Source of the DNA: CAUZIZ01 sp965218775
Lineage (GTDB): Bacteria > Acidobacteriota > UBA6911 > RPQK01 > JAJDTT01
NCBI GenBank assembly: GCA_965218775.1
Contig: CBDCLS010000006.1
Coordinates: 2,046,001 to 2,110,000 of the forward strand
Direction: 5' to 3'
Length of the DNA: 64,000 bases
This document shows, piece by piece, positions 43,292 through 52,323 of the stretch. Position 1 is the stretch's first letter; every line of letters starts with the position of its first letter. The notes below the pieces were generated by a model that made no database searches, was not told the DNA's origin, and saw nothing but the letters and a program-made list of their open reading frames with translations. The translations under genes and the position numbers were made by a program.

Positions 43292-43547
43292 TTCGGTGCC
43301 AACCTCGGTCGGCCTGACCCGGAAGCCAGGCCGCTATGTTTCTTACCACAACGGCGCGACGAGCACGATATCTAATTGAATCGGGACCTTCCTCGCGACC
43401 TGATGCCACTGTTCACGCAGCACCCGGTCGCAGTTGGTTCGCATCTACCAGTGTGCTAGCATTCGGTGTCTTTCTAACGCGAACACCATGCACTTTGTCT
43501 CGAATCCAGGTCAGACCTTCTCAGCTGCAGGTGGGCAGTCCGGACCA

Positions 43548-46500
43548 ATGATCGCTTTCCTCTTGTTCGTCAATCTGCTGTGTCTTCAAGCGTCAGCCTC
43601 AGGCCAGAACGTGTGGGCCTCGGTTGGAGGACGGATCAGCGATGCACAACAGGTGCCGCTGGCGAAAGCGATGGTCAGCTTGAGCCAGGAAGGGACGAAC
43701 CGGACTCGTTCCATGATCAGCGGCTCCAAGGGCAGGTTCTTCTTTTCCTTGCTGCCACCGGGCTCCTACCGCTTGACGGTGGGGCTGGCGGGGTTCAGGA
43801 AGCATGTGGCGCGATTCGATCTGAGGGTAAGCCAGCGCGCCTACGTTGAGGTCCAGCTGCAGAAGGGAAATCTGGATGAAGAGGTTGTGGTGGTGGCCGA
43901 TCGGGTCGGGTTGAAGCGAGATACCGCAGCTCTCGGGACAGTGATCGAAAATCACCAGATCACGGGGCTGCCCCTCGATGGACGGAACTTCTACGAACTC
44001 AGCCTCTTGGTGCCGGGGGTATCACCGGCGGCACCCGGATCGGCCGGCTCCGTGAGAGGCGATCTGTCCTTGAACATCAGTGGCGCTCGCGAGGACGCCA
44101 ACAGTTTTCTGCTGGACGGGGTCTACAATATCGATCCGAAGCTCAACACCTCCGGGATCAATCCGCCGGTCGACGCCATCCAGGAGTTCGAGGTGCTGAC
44201 CCACTCCTACGATGCTTCGTTTGGGCGAAGTGTGGGGGGGCAGGTTAATGTGATTCTGAAATCGGGAAGTAACGACGTCCATGGGACCGTCTATGGCTTC
44301 TTTCGGAATGCAGTTTTCGATGCTCGGAACTTTTTCGTGCCAGCAGGGGAACCCGATCCCGAACACCGGCGAAACCAATTCGGAGGCTCGGTGGGGGGCC
44401 CTTTTGTCGAAGATCGGACCTTCTTCTTCGTCGACTACGAGGGGCGGCGGGTGCGTCAGGGCCTGACCCGGACCACCACCGTGCCGACCCAGCTGGAGCG
44501 CTCGGGAGATTTTTCCCAATCGCGCTTGGCTCCTAGAGATCCATTTACCGGTCAACCTTTCCCCGGGGCCCAGATACCGGCGTCCCGGCTGCACCCCATC
44601 GGCTCTGCCCTGGCCGCACTCTATCCGCTACCCAACCGAGCCACCTCAGCCCAGAACTTCGTCTCCTCACCCACCCTGCGAGATCGAGACGACCATTTCG
44701 ATTTTCGACTGGACCACTCTCTGACGCAGTCTTCGGACTTGAGCCTGAGGTATAGCTTCGCCGACAGGGATCTCTTCGAGCCCTTTTCGGGCGCCCTTTT
44801 TTCGGCGGTTCCGGGTTATGGAACGGACGTGCCTCGCCGAGCACAGAACCTGATGCTGAGCGAGACCCACGTTTTCTCGGCCTCCGTGCTGAATCAGGTG
44901 CGGTTAGGGTTCAATCGGGTGGCGGCGGGGGCCTTTCAAGAGAATCTCGGGAACAGTATCAATCAGAGCGTTGGTTTGCCCGAGCTCTCCGAAAATCCTA
45001 GAGACTTCGGCTTGAGCTTCATTTCAATCGGCGGGTTCTCGCCCCTGGGAGACGAGTTCAACAATCCTCAGCACAGTACCTCAAATCTGTTCCAGATCTC
45101 AGACCAGGTAACCTGGGTGCGGGGGGATCACCTGTTTCAGCTGGGAGCTGATTTTCGCAGGCTTCAGCAGAACGCTTACAGGGATGTGCAATCTCGCGGG
45201 TTCCTGAACTTTCTGGATCAGGCGTTTACCGGGAACGCGCTGGCGGATCTGCTTTTGGGTTTCCCCGCCTTGACCGGCGGCGCCACCCTGGACAATCACC
45301 AGCATCTGCGGACGGAGAGCTACAACTTCTTTTTTCAAGACCAGTTCAGGGTTCGATCGAATTTGTCCATCTCGGCGGGCATCCGGTACGAGTTCAACTC
45401 GCCTCCGGTTGACGCAGGGGATCGAGCCAACGTCTACGATTTGGAGAGCCGGGAATTGGTTGGAGTTGGAACCAACGGTGTTCCCCGCAGCGGCTACCAG
45501 TCCGATCGCAGCAACTGGGGGCCGCGGCTGGGTGTAGCCTGGTCATTAGACGGCCGAGATGAGCGAGTCCTACGGGCGGGGTACGGCGTTTACTTTAACC
45601 AGTCGGCTCTGGCCCCAGGGGAAGGGCTTTACTTCAATCCTCCTTTCTTCGACTTCAAGCTTTTCTTTTCTCTTCCGGAACTGGGTGTGCTGCTGACGCT
45701 GGACGACCCGTTCCCAGCTTCTTTCCCGTTTAGCTTGCCTTCATCGGTCCTGGCGTTTCAAAGCGATCTGCGGACCGCCTACGTGCAGCATTGGAGTCTC
45801 AGCCTGCAGCAAAGGCTGGGAGAGGCCCAGACACTGGAGTTGAGCTATGTAGGCTCGAAGGGAACCAAGCTGCTGACGGCCCGCGATATCAATCAGCCCG
45901 AGCCCTCTCCTGTGGAGTTCAACCTTCGACCCGATCCCCGATTCGCAGACATCAATATGCTGGAATCCCGAGCTGGTTCGACCTATCACGCGCTGCAGGT
46001 GAGGTTTCGGAGAACGTTGAGCTCTCAGCTCTCGTTCCTGGGTTCCTACACCTGGTCCAAGTCGCTGGACGACGCCTCCAACTTCTTTAGCAGCGCCGGC
46101 GATCCCAATTTCCCCCAGGACAGCTTCAACGTCCAGGCGGAGAAGGGCCGTTCCAACTTTGACTTGAGACATCGATTGTCCCTGAGCTACTCCTACCAGC
46201 TCCCAGTCGGCAGGGGACATGCCTTTCTGGGGAGTCATGGCTGGCTCTCCAGTTTCCTGGCAGATTGGCAGACCTTTGGGATACTGACCTTTCAGACTGG
46301 ACGCCCCTTTACGGTGGCCCTGCTCTCCGAGATTGACAACAGCAACACTGGAAGGTCGATTCTAGGTTTCGGTGCGAACGATCGACCCCATCGACTCGCA
46401 GATGGTCGCGTCGATCGGCCTACGCCGGAGCGCTGGTTCGATCCTGGCGCCTTCAGCTTTCCCACCTTTGGAAGTTTCGGCAATTCAGGCAGGAATATTC

Positions 46501-46718
46501 TGGACGGTCCAGGTTTTCAAAGCATCAACCTCTCACTGGTGAAGAACGCCCAACTGGACGAGAGCGTGACGCTGCAGCTTCGGCTGGAGTCTTTCAATCT
46601 TTTCAATCGCTCCAATTTCGACCTGCCCGATATCTTCATGGGCTCCCCTACTTTTGGCAGGATCCTATCGGCCCAAGACCCCCGCCGCATCCAGTTGGGC
46701 GTGAAGCTCCTGTTCTAA
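43548..46718 (+). CDS. Oar-like TonB-dependent receptor with an N-terminal carboxypeptidase-regulatory domain
   Basis: The frame is open from 43434. ATG 43548 is preferred because it places the signal sequence (FLLFVNLLCLQASASGQ) at the N-terminus; no clear ribosome site decides this. A CarboxypepD_reg beta domain follows (about residues 22-100, WASVGGRISDAQQVPLAKAM). The plug comes next (LDGRNFYELSLLVPGV, SGAREDANSFLLDGVYN), then a 22-strand-type barrel running to the C-terminal IQLGVKLLF, whose last aromatic residue fits outer-membrane insertion. This layout is abundant in Acidobacteriota and handles large nutrients such as glycans or peptides. No TonB box is obvious. It is a monocistronic gene divergent from the glycosyltransferase and converging with a subtilase. 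Confidence 0.9.
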   Translation: MIAFLLFVNLLCLQASASGQNVWASVGGRISDAQQVPLAKAMVSLSQEGTNRTRSMISGSKGRFFFSLLPPGSYRLTVGLAGFRKHVARFDLRVSQRAYVEVQLQKGNLDEEVVVVADRVGLKRDTAALGTVIENHQITGLPLDGRNFYELSLLVPGVSPAAPGSAGSVRGDLSLNISGAREDANSFLLDGVYNIDPKLNTSGINPPVDAIQEFEVLTHSYDASFGRSVGGQVNVILKSGSNDVHGTVYGFFRNAVFDARNFFVPAGEPDPEHRRNQFGGSVGGPFVEDRTFFFVDYEGRRVRQGLTRTTTVPTQLERSGDFSQSRLAPRDPFTGQPFPGAQIPASRLHPIGSALAALYPLPNRATSAQNFVSSPTLRDRDDHFDFRLDHSLTQSSDLSLRYSFADRDLFEPFSGALFSAVPGYGTDVPRRAQNLMLSETHVFSASVLNQVRLGFNRVAAGAFQENLGNSINQSVGLPELSENPRDFGLSFISIGGFSPLGDEFNNPQHSTSNLFQISDQVTWVRGDHLFQLGADFRRLQQNAYRDVQSRGFLNFLDQAFTGNALADLLLGFPALTGGATLDNHQHLRTESYNFFFQDQFRVRSNLSISAGIRYEFNSPPVDAGDRANVYDLESRELVGVGTNGVPRSGYQSDRSNWGPRLGVAWSLDGRDERVLRAGYGVYFNQSALAPGEGLYFNPPFFDFKLFFSLPELGVLLTLDDPFPASFPFSLPSSVLAFQSDLRTAYVQHWSLSLQQRLGEAQTLELSYVGSKGTKLLTARDINQPEPSPVEFNLRPDPRFADINMLESRAGSTYHALQVRFRRTLSSQLSFLGSYTWSKSLDDASNFFSSAGDPNFPQDSFNVQAEKGRSNFDLRHRLSLSYSYQLPVGRGHAFLGSHGWLSSFLADWQTFGILTFQTGRPFTVALLSEIDNSNTGRSILGFGANDRPHRLADGRVDRPTPERWFDPGAFSFPTFGSFGNSGRNILDGPGFQSINLSLVKNAQLDESVTLQLRLESFNLFNRSNFDLPDIFMGSPTFGRILSAQDPRRIQLGVKLLF

Positions 46719-46786
46719 TATTTCCGGGCCGAATGTAGGCAATATCAAACCCAGTCCAGCGCTTCTCCCTAACCAAGACACGCTTT

Positions 46787-48805
46787 TTATGTTGTTGACA
46801 GTGACAACCGTGCGCGGCTCAAACCGATCCGGTAGGCGTAGAAGGTGCAGAGAATCAGTGGGACTGCTGCCAGCACGAAGACATAATCGAAGGGTGCCGT
46901 CGCCAGCGCGGAGACCGCTGCCAGGGCGGCGTTGAAGAAGTTGGTGAGTGAGGCCCAGAGAAAGTTTGTTTTCCAGAGAACCACGAGCGACTGCATCGAT
47001 ACCAAAGCCACCGCTGCTGCCACCAGGAACGAATTGAGAGTGAAGTATAGGAGACTGCAAATCAACGCCTTTGCGACCAACCCCGACACGCCCAGACCCA
47101 GGGTCTCCCCTTGCATCAGGATTCCATCCGGGAGCAGATCGAAGAGTCTGCCCACGGCGAACGTGACCAGAGGATGGACTCGGACCAAACCTTTCCCTCT
47201 CCCCAGAGGTCGATCTGCTCGGGGTCGATCTGGGATGTGAAACACGATCCGGTCGGCAAAAGCAAAAGCTCCCCCCGCCCACACCTTCTCACCGTCTAGA
47301 AACCAGAAGGGACGGACCCCCTTGCGAAGTTTCCGACTCCTCAAATTGATCCGTTTAGCCACCTCAACGGAGGTCAAGGTGTTGACCAGACCGTTGCCCT
47401 GTTCCAGCATATGGGGCTGCGTCAGTTTGACGGCGCTGGCCAGTAGAATTGCCTTCACCAACCTAGGAGTGAGGTCGGGGTTGGTACTCAGCATCAGAGC
47501 GACCGTGCCGCTCACGTAGCCAGTCGCCATGCTGGAACCACTCAAAGCGGCGTGGGTAGCGTCGATCTTGAGTTCGGGATAGTACCGATCGATGTAGCTT
47601 CCGGGCGCTAGGAACGACGCGATTGCATTCCCCGGTGCGCAGAGATCGGGTTTGAAGAGTCCGTCGACGTAGGTCGCGCCGCGAGATCCGTAGCTGGTGG
47701 CGATATCGTCGGAGTGGGTTGCGGTTGCCATCGTATTCAGAGGCGCAACCGTGATCACTGCCGGGTCGTTGCCGGGACTCGTGATGCCTCCCCAGATCTT
47801 GGGATGCTCACTCGTTTTTCCCAGATTCCCGGAGGAGACCACTGTCACGATACCGGCGGCTACCATGCGCTCTACCGCCTGGCACAGCGGATCTTGAGTG
47901 TACGACTCGACCGGAGCGTGACCCAGAGCAAGATTGGCTACGTTGATGTTGTACTTTGTTTTGTTGTTGATGGTCCAGTCGATGGCTCTGATCAGGTTGC
48001 TCGTCAGCCCCGTTCCTTCGGGGCCCACCACCTTCAGGACAACCAACTTCGCCTGGGGAGCCACTCCCCGATATCTGCCCTCGTGTTTGAGGCCGTCCCC
48101 AGCAATGATGCCGGCCACATGGGTTCCGTGTCCGTACCCGTCTTCGGAAGTCGTTCCATCCTCTTCGTATCCGCTATCACTGGGAGCCATGTCGACGCCG
48201 AGAATACTGTCGGTTAGCTTGGGAGGGCCTGCCTTGGTGAAGTCCTTGGAAACTTTGATCCAGGAACGACCGTCCATGTCCGGATGATTGGCTACGCCCG
48301 AGTCAAAGACGGCGACCGTAACTCCTGATCCCTGGTATTTCGCGGGATGTAACTGGTCGGCACCAATGGCGCTCAGAGTGATCGGAGCGTAGGAGATCTC
48401 GGTGGGTTTCTTTCCCTGGTACGTCGGATGGATGACGGCATCCAGCGTGACATACTCCACCAGGGGAGATCTCAGGATCTGCTGTATCTGCTGACCTGTC
48501 AGCCGAGCGGTATAGCCGTTGACCCCTGAGATGAGATTGTCGATGCTCTGTCCACGCTGCCGCTGTAGCGACTCATTGCGGGCAAAGAAATCTGGTCTTA
48601 CCTGGACGATAACGGGGATGGGATAGCCGTACTGGGGATTTCTTAGAGTAAAGTCCACTTCCTGCCTGAGCAGCGGAGAGATCTTCCCAGACAACTCAGA
48701 TCCAGGCCCTGTTTTAGCGACGGAGAATGCGAAGAAAAGAGGGAGACCGAGGACGGCTAGAATCAGTTTCCGAGCGAATTGGTTTCTACCTAGCTGCTGT
48801 TTCAT
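46787..48805 (-). CDS. Subtilisin-like (S8) protease with a membrane-spanning C-terminus
   Basis: ATG 48805 follows AGAGAGG and starts a signal-like helix (LILAVLGLPLFFAFSVA). A short I9-like prodomain region (EVDFTLRNPQYGYPIPVIVQ) precedes the catalytic domain with triad blocks VAVFDSGVANHPDMDG (Asp), GHGTHVAGIIAG (His), ASGNLG-like VSSGNLG, and LSGSSMATGYVSG (Ser). After about residue 500 the chain changes to membrane-like segments (SLLYFTLNSFLVAAAVALV and VFVLAAVPLILCTFYAYRIG), four or so helices, ending at residue 672. Most bacterial subtilases end in beta domains, so this tail would keep the enzyme on the outer side of the inner membrane. The role is unknown; the active site looks complete. 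Confidence 0.9.
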   Translation of the reverse strand: MKQQLGRNQFARKLILAVLGLPLFFAFSVAKTGPGSELSGKISPLLRQEVDFTLRNPQYGYPIPVIVQVRPDFFARNESLQRQRGQSIDNLISGVNGYTARLTGQQIQQILRSPLVEYVTLDAVIHPTYQGKKPTEISYAPITLSAIGADQLHPAKYQGSGVTVAVFDSGVANHPDMDGRSWIKVSKDFTKAGPPKLTDSILGVDMAPSDSGYEEDGTTSEDGYGHGTHVAGIIAGDGLKHEGRYRGVAPQAKLVVLKVVGPEGTGLTSNLIRAIDWTINNKTKYNINVANLALGHAPVESYTQDPLCQAVERMVAAGIVTVVSSGNLGKTSEHPKIWGGITSPGNDPAVITVAPLNTMATATHSDDIATSYGSRGATYVDGLFKPDLCAPGNAIASFLAPGSYIDRYYPELKIDATHAALSGSSMATGYVSGTVALMLSTNPDLTPRLVKAILLASAVKLTQPHMLEQGNGLVNTLTSVEVAKRINLRSRKLRKGVRPFWFLDGEKVWAGGAFAFADRIVFHIPDRPRADRPLGRGKGLVRVHPLVTFAVGRLFDLLPDGILMQGETLGLGVSGLVAKALICSLLYFTLNSFLVAAAVALVSMQSLVVLWKTNFLWASLTNFFNAALAAVSALATAPFDYVFVLAAVPLILCTFYAYRIGLSRARLSLSTT

Positions 48806-48839
48806 CACAAAACCTCTCTGGTTTCGCGAATCCAGCTTC

Positions 48840-48977
48840 AGGCTGTGTGAAAAGTCCAAAACCTCTTTGATTTAGGGGTCTCTTTACCCTTCCTACGACG
48901 GAGATCGTGGCTTACACCGCGATCCTATGAAGTCAAAATTTCAAATCCGAAATCATGAATGACTTTTCACACAGCCT
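48840..48977. mobile_element. Non-autonomous repeat element, copy 1
   Basis: The 17-base ends AGGCTGTGTGAAAAGTC (48840-48856) and GACTTTTCACACAGCCT (48961-48977) are exact inverted repeats. The body (CAAAACCTCTTTGATTTAGG and GATCGTGGCTT) is nearly identical to 50613-50749. No reading frame is likely. The element makes up most of the 300-base gap upstream of the protease gene and probably overlaps its promoter. Confidence 0.8.
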
Positions 48978-49105
48978 CAGGCGAAAGCGGCCGATCAGGG
49001 GTTATCTACTCTGACAATGTTTGTACGGTCAGATCTGTGCCATCACAATTGACAGTAGTGGTGGTGATTCGGTTCCAGAGTCCCCTAGTCCCGGTTGTGA
49101 GCGGA

Positions 49106-49777
49106 TCACCTTATATGCCGGCTAAGCCACCGCCTCTCAAGCCCATTGACCAACTCGCGCAGTCTGTTTGACGTTTTAATCTCTCCACCGTGTAAATCGT
49201 AGGGGAAGAAGAGGCCGTACTGTTTGCCGTTCTTACGCCGCACAGTGGCAGGAAGCTTCAACTCGCACTTATCCAGCTTTAAACCCAGACTGACCAAAGC
49301 TCCCACATCGAATTCTGGATTCCCTCCCTCGGGAAACTCGATCAACATTCCCGTAAGGCTGATGTCCACCGCTTCAGGGCGCCACACTTTCTTGTTCTCA
49401 TCTATGATCCGAACGTCCAACCCACTGTAACCACGAAGGGGAACACGCCAGGCTGTTCTGCTCTCACCAGTGGCTATGTCTGACACCCGCGTCAAAACGA
49501 GGACCGGACGAGTCGAGCCAAATCGCTTGGAACAGTCCTTGACCGTGGCCAGGAAAACCTTGCTTTCATTCTGTTGGCTGAAAACAACGCAACATCTCGA
49601 CAGCGGCCTCCAGCCAAAGTCCTCCCTGTCGATGAAGAGATCAATAACGATTTCACTCGAAAAGGCAGCGGCAAACTGGCCCCGAAAAGCTCCAGCGGTG
49701 GACATGATCGTAACTGGAGCCTTCCGTTTACAGCATTCGAGGAGTGGATCCGCTATCTGACTTCTTGCTTTATCCAT
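49106..49777 (-). CDS. PilZ-domain protein (probable cyclic-di-GMP binder)
   Basis: The 223-residue product has an N-terminal YcgR-like region of strands (VTIMSTAGAFRGQFAA) and a C-terminal PilZ domain starting about residue 100. That domain has the RVPLRGYSGLDVRI strand and the DISLTGMLIEFPE motif, which is a D-x-S-x-x-G variant with Leu-Thr in the middle. In PilZ proteins the Arg-rich start and this motif hold cyclic-di-GMP; here the upstream RxxxR pair is AWRVPLR, so binding is possible but not assured. The gene is bracketed by two copies of the same 138-base repeat at 48840 and 50613 and has no operon partners, so it may be a recent cassette. The target is unknown. Confidence 0.75.
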   Translation of the reverse strand: MDKARSQIADPLLECCKRKAPVTIMSTAGAFRGQFAAAFSSEIVIDLFIDREDFGWRPLSRCCVVFSQQNESKVFLATVKDCSKRFGSTRPVLVLTRVSDIATGESRTAWRVPLRGYSGLDVRIIDENKKVWRPEAVDISLTGMLIEFPEGGNPEFDVGALVSLGLKLDKCELKLPATVRRKNGKQYGLFFPYDLHGGEIKTSNRLRELVNGLERRWLSRHIR

Positions 49778-50055
49778 CTCCTAATCTGGATCGGCAGACC
49801 ACATCGTGTCCTTTAAAGGACGATGGAGTAAATTCTCCGAGAGGAGCAAGCCAAGGCCTTCATGTCGAACCTGAGGTCCTCCGAGGGAAAACTTCGATCT
49901 TTCCCTAAAGTTTTCTGCTGATCTGTCCGAAAAGACCTCTGTGTGGAAGGAAGTTTTCAAAACATCAAGTACAACTTTTTGCTGACCGCGTAGTCTTCGC
50001 AGCCACGCCGAAAGGGCCACCGGAGTGTGAAAACCTCCGGGCGCAAAGCTGAGAC

Positions 50056-50241
50056 CTACGTTGTCACCGTAATAAGGTCGATCAGTTGAAAGACACGAAC
50101 CGTTAACCCGGATTTCTCATCGCTTGTCGTAGCGAGGCTGGCAAACTCGAAAATGGGATAGTACATCGGATCTTCCTGCGAGACCCGGACGTAGTGGGGG
50201 TAGATCTTGATGTAGCGGGCCCGCACACGGCACGGCGTTTT
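50056..50241 (-). pseudogene. Remnant of an exported protein, possibly discoidin-like, ended by a repeat
   Basis: The frame reads CRVRARYIKIYPHYVRVSQE and then DPMYYPIFEFA before running into SDEKSGLTVRV, which is encoded by a partial copy of the palindrome found at 61040-61232. RARYIKIYP resembles the end of a discoidin or F5/8-type carbohydrate-binding domain. There is no start codon or full fold, so it is a 5'-truncated remnant. It lies in the large gene-poor region 49778-50951. The reading as a discoidin piece is tentative. Confidence 0.35.
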
Positions 50242-50268
50242 AGCAATCTGGGGCTAAGTTCCGAGGAG
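50242..50268. repeat. Partial copy of dispersed repeat B
   Basis: AGCAATCTGGGGCTAAGTTC resembles AGCAATATCGGCCCAAGTTC within the copy at 23682-23769 and ends CGAGGAG in both. It touches the XRE remnant that starts at 50276. Confidence 0.45.
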
Positions 50269-50275
50269 TAACTTC

Positions 50276-50389
50276 AAGAAACCTCAGTCCTTCGTGTCCA
50301 AGTCTGAGAGTGGTGAACGGAGGGTTGACCCGGTGGAACTGAGACACCTAGCCAGGCTCTACGGCAAGCCATTGGATGACTTTGTTTAG
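50276..50389 (+). pseudogene. Remnant of an XRE-type helix-turn-helix regulator
   Basis: The translation reads KKPQSFVSKSESGERRVDPV followed by ELRHLARLYGKPLDDFV and a stop. This is the second half of a Cro/C1-type HTH domain, where QSFVSK-x-ESGERR is the recognition helix region of many HipB/HigA-type proteins. No upstream part or start codon is present, so it is a 37-codon 5'-truncated fragment. Its presence next to repeat B suggests a deletion joined through that repeat. Such regulators often belong to toxin-antitoxin or phage modules, of which nothing else remains here. Confidence 0.6.
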
Positions 50390-50612
50390 ACTGCCCAGCT
50401 GTGTAGGAGGGTCGGAGCGCCCCAGCACTCTCCTACTCGGTCTGTGAGATCGTCGAGATCCGGCGATCTTGTCTTGACAGGGGCTACCTCATGACACCGG
50501 CGTGCGCTAGGAGTCTGAAGGCGATCTGACGATCTTTCATCTGTGATAGCCGGCACCCGATCTTACAGACAGCGTTCGATTTCGATCGCAATCGAACGGC
50601 CGCTTTCGCCTG

Positions 50613-50749
50613 AGGGTGTGTGAGAAGTCCAAAACCTCTTTGATTTAGGGGTCTTTTTACCCTTCCTACGACGGAGATCGTGGCTTGCACGCGATCCTAT
50701 GAAGTCAAAATTTCAAATCCGAAATCATGAATGAATTTTCACACAGCCT
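50613..50749. mobile_element. Non-autonomous repeat element, copy 2
   Basis: This matches copy 1 (48840-48977) almost base for base over 130 bases. Flanking bases extend the inverted ends: CGGCCGCTTTCGCCTGAGG before it mirrors the flank CCTCAGGCGAAAGCGGCCG after copy 1. Outside the element the region 50390-50612 and 50750-50951 shows no gene I can support. Confidence 0.8.
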
Positions 50750-50951
50750 CGCCTAAAAGCGGTCATTCAAAACTTTCTTCCGAAACGTCGAATGAACGAC
50801 CGCAAACGGCCCGTGAGACGCTCCAACAGGGGCCATCACGAGCTGCCGTGACGGAGAGCATTCAACGGAATTGACGGGTGGAGCGGAAGCTGTCGTCTTT
50901 CGTCCAAAACTACGTCAGCCCCCTTTGCTTTTAGATGCCGCAGTAGTTAAG

Positions 50952-52124
50952 TCATTTTCTTCGCGCGGCGATCAAGGGATTTTCACCCGATTTCAGCGGC
51001 AGCGTCGCTACTCGTTCCTCCAGGATGGACTGGTAGGCAGCCATCAGCGCCTCGGTAGCCAGCACCGCCGTGTCAATGTCGTTGGCGGGTGGCATACCGT
51101 TCTCAATGGCTGCGATCAGTTGGTCCACTGAGCCGAGTGCGGTCGCACCCGCTGCAAACTCATGGTACTCCTGGGGAACGTGGTTGATGGTCACGACTTG
51201 CGCACTGGCGTCGATGTGCAACGTTTCGTGCTCATAGTTGATGGTCATCGAATTGCTGTGGCGCCGTTCGCCGTCAAGCTGTTGCTTGCCCGTTTCGAGA
51301 AAAGCGAAGAAGTCACCATAGTCGAGGATTATCTGGCCGAAGTTCTCGACATCAGCTTCTCGGTAAACGTCCCAGGTCTTTCGCCACTTCGCGGTCACAG
51401 CTCGGGGTCGGCCCAACAACGCGATGGCGTAGTCGAGCGCATAGCAGCCCATATTGGTCATCTCGCCCCCGCCGGACTTCTCAGGCGGGTCGAGCCTTTC
51501 CGGCCAAGCCGCCTTCAAGTCGAAATCCTTCGAAAAGTTCATTCCGAACAGGTGGTGGTACCCCATCACTTTTCCGTACTTGCCCGCCCGCACTTCGCTG
51601 AGCAGTCGCGCGTAAACGGGAACTGATCGAACCGTGGGGATGTCGTACACGAATTGGACGTGGTGTTTCTTGATCGCCGCGGCGATACGACGGGCACTGT
51701 CCAGGCTCTCGGCAAGCGGTTTGTTGAGGAAAATGTGCTTGCCGCGAGCGGCAGCCCTTTCGACCATCACCGCCTTGTCGCACGGGTCGGTGGTAATGGC
51801 CACGAGATCCACTCGCGCGTCGGAAATGACTTCGTCATAAGAATTCGCCAGCGGCGTGCCGAACACTTCGTATAATTCCTGGGCACGACGGGCATTTTTT
51901 TCATAGGCCGCCACCACGCGGGTGTCGGCGCGTTTCTTGAACATGCGGCAGATACCGGCCCCGTGCGTGGCGCAGTTCCCCAAGATCCCTATGCCGTAGG
52001 TCTTCCCGGGTTGTGACCCAGCGACGAGGGTTGCCCCACCACGCAGCGCCGACATGCCGGCGGCCACCGCTCCGGCGGAAGTGCGGATAAACTTACGGCG
52101 TCGCACGCCCTGTGGATGGAGCAT
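50952..52124 (-). CDS. Tat-exported Gfo/Idh/MocA-family oxidoreductase
   Basis: ATG 52124 follows GGAGGTG, and the frame before it is non-coding. The 390-residue protein has a twin-arginine signal (RRRKFIRTSAGAVAAG, residues 8-23) and a Rossmann fold (YGIGILGNCATHGAGICRMF). The Gfo/Idh/MocA catalytic block is HIFLNKPLAESLDSARRI, corresponding to the usual EKP, here NKP with Asn at the first position. A C-terminal beta-sheet domain follows (AAWPERLDPPEKSGGGEMTN, then GCYALDYAIALLG). Exported members bind NAD(P) tightly and act on sugars or polyols in the periplasm. It has no operon neighbours; upstream lies the CarboxypepD_reg remnant. The altered EKP motif could reduce or change activity. Confidence 0.88.
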   Translation of the reverse strand: MLHPQGVRRRKFIRTSAGAVAAGMSALRGGATLVAGSQPGKTYGIGILGNCATHGAGICRMFKKRADTRVVAAYEKNARRAQELYEVFGTPLANSYDEVISDARVDLVAITTDPCDKAVMVERAAARGKHIFLNKPLAESLDSARRIAAAIKKHHVQFVYDIPTVRSVPVYARLLSEVRAGKYGKVMGYHHLFGMNFSKDFDLKAAWPERLDPPEKSGGGEMTNMGCYALDYAIALLGRPRAVTAKWRKTWDVYREADVENFGQIILDYGDFFAFLETGKQQLDGERRHSNSMTINYEHETLHIDASAQVVTINHVPQEYHEFAAGATALGSVDQLIAAIENGMPPANDIDTAVLATEALMAAYQSILEERVATLPLKSGENPLIAARRK

Positions 52125-52323
52125 TGTCAAACACCTCCTCGAAGCCGCGCAGAGGAACTTCTGTTCTTGCCATCCCCATGGTATGTGGCCTTTCAAGCGG
52201 TCGGCCGGAGGGACGTCCAAAGGCGCACAGTGCGCTACGTCTCTCCTGGGGTCAAGTGCATTCGTCCGTAATTTCCGATTTGCGCTTATCCTTCGCCTAT
52301 AAATATACGCCGCTACCCACAGC

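Noticed and set aside
49781..50020. Minus-strand 79-codon frame upstream of the PilZ gene
   Set aside because: No ribosome site or family pattern; codon use is not distinct from other frames there.
50484..50690. Minus-strand frame of 68 codons as a gene
   Set aside because: Its first third lies in the repeat element and the rest has no convincing similarity or ribosome site.
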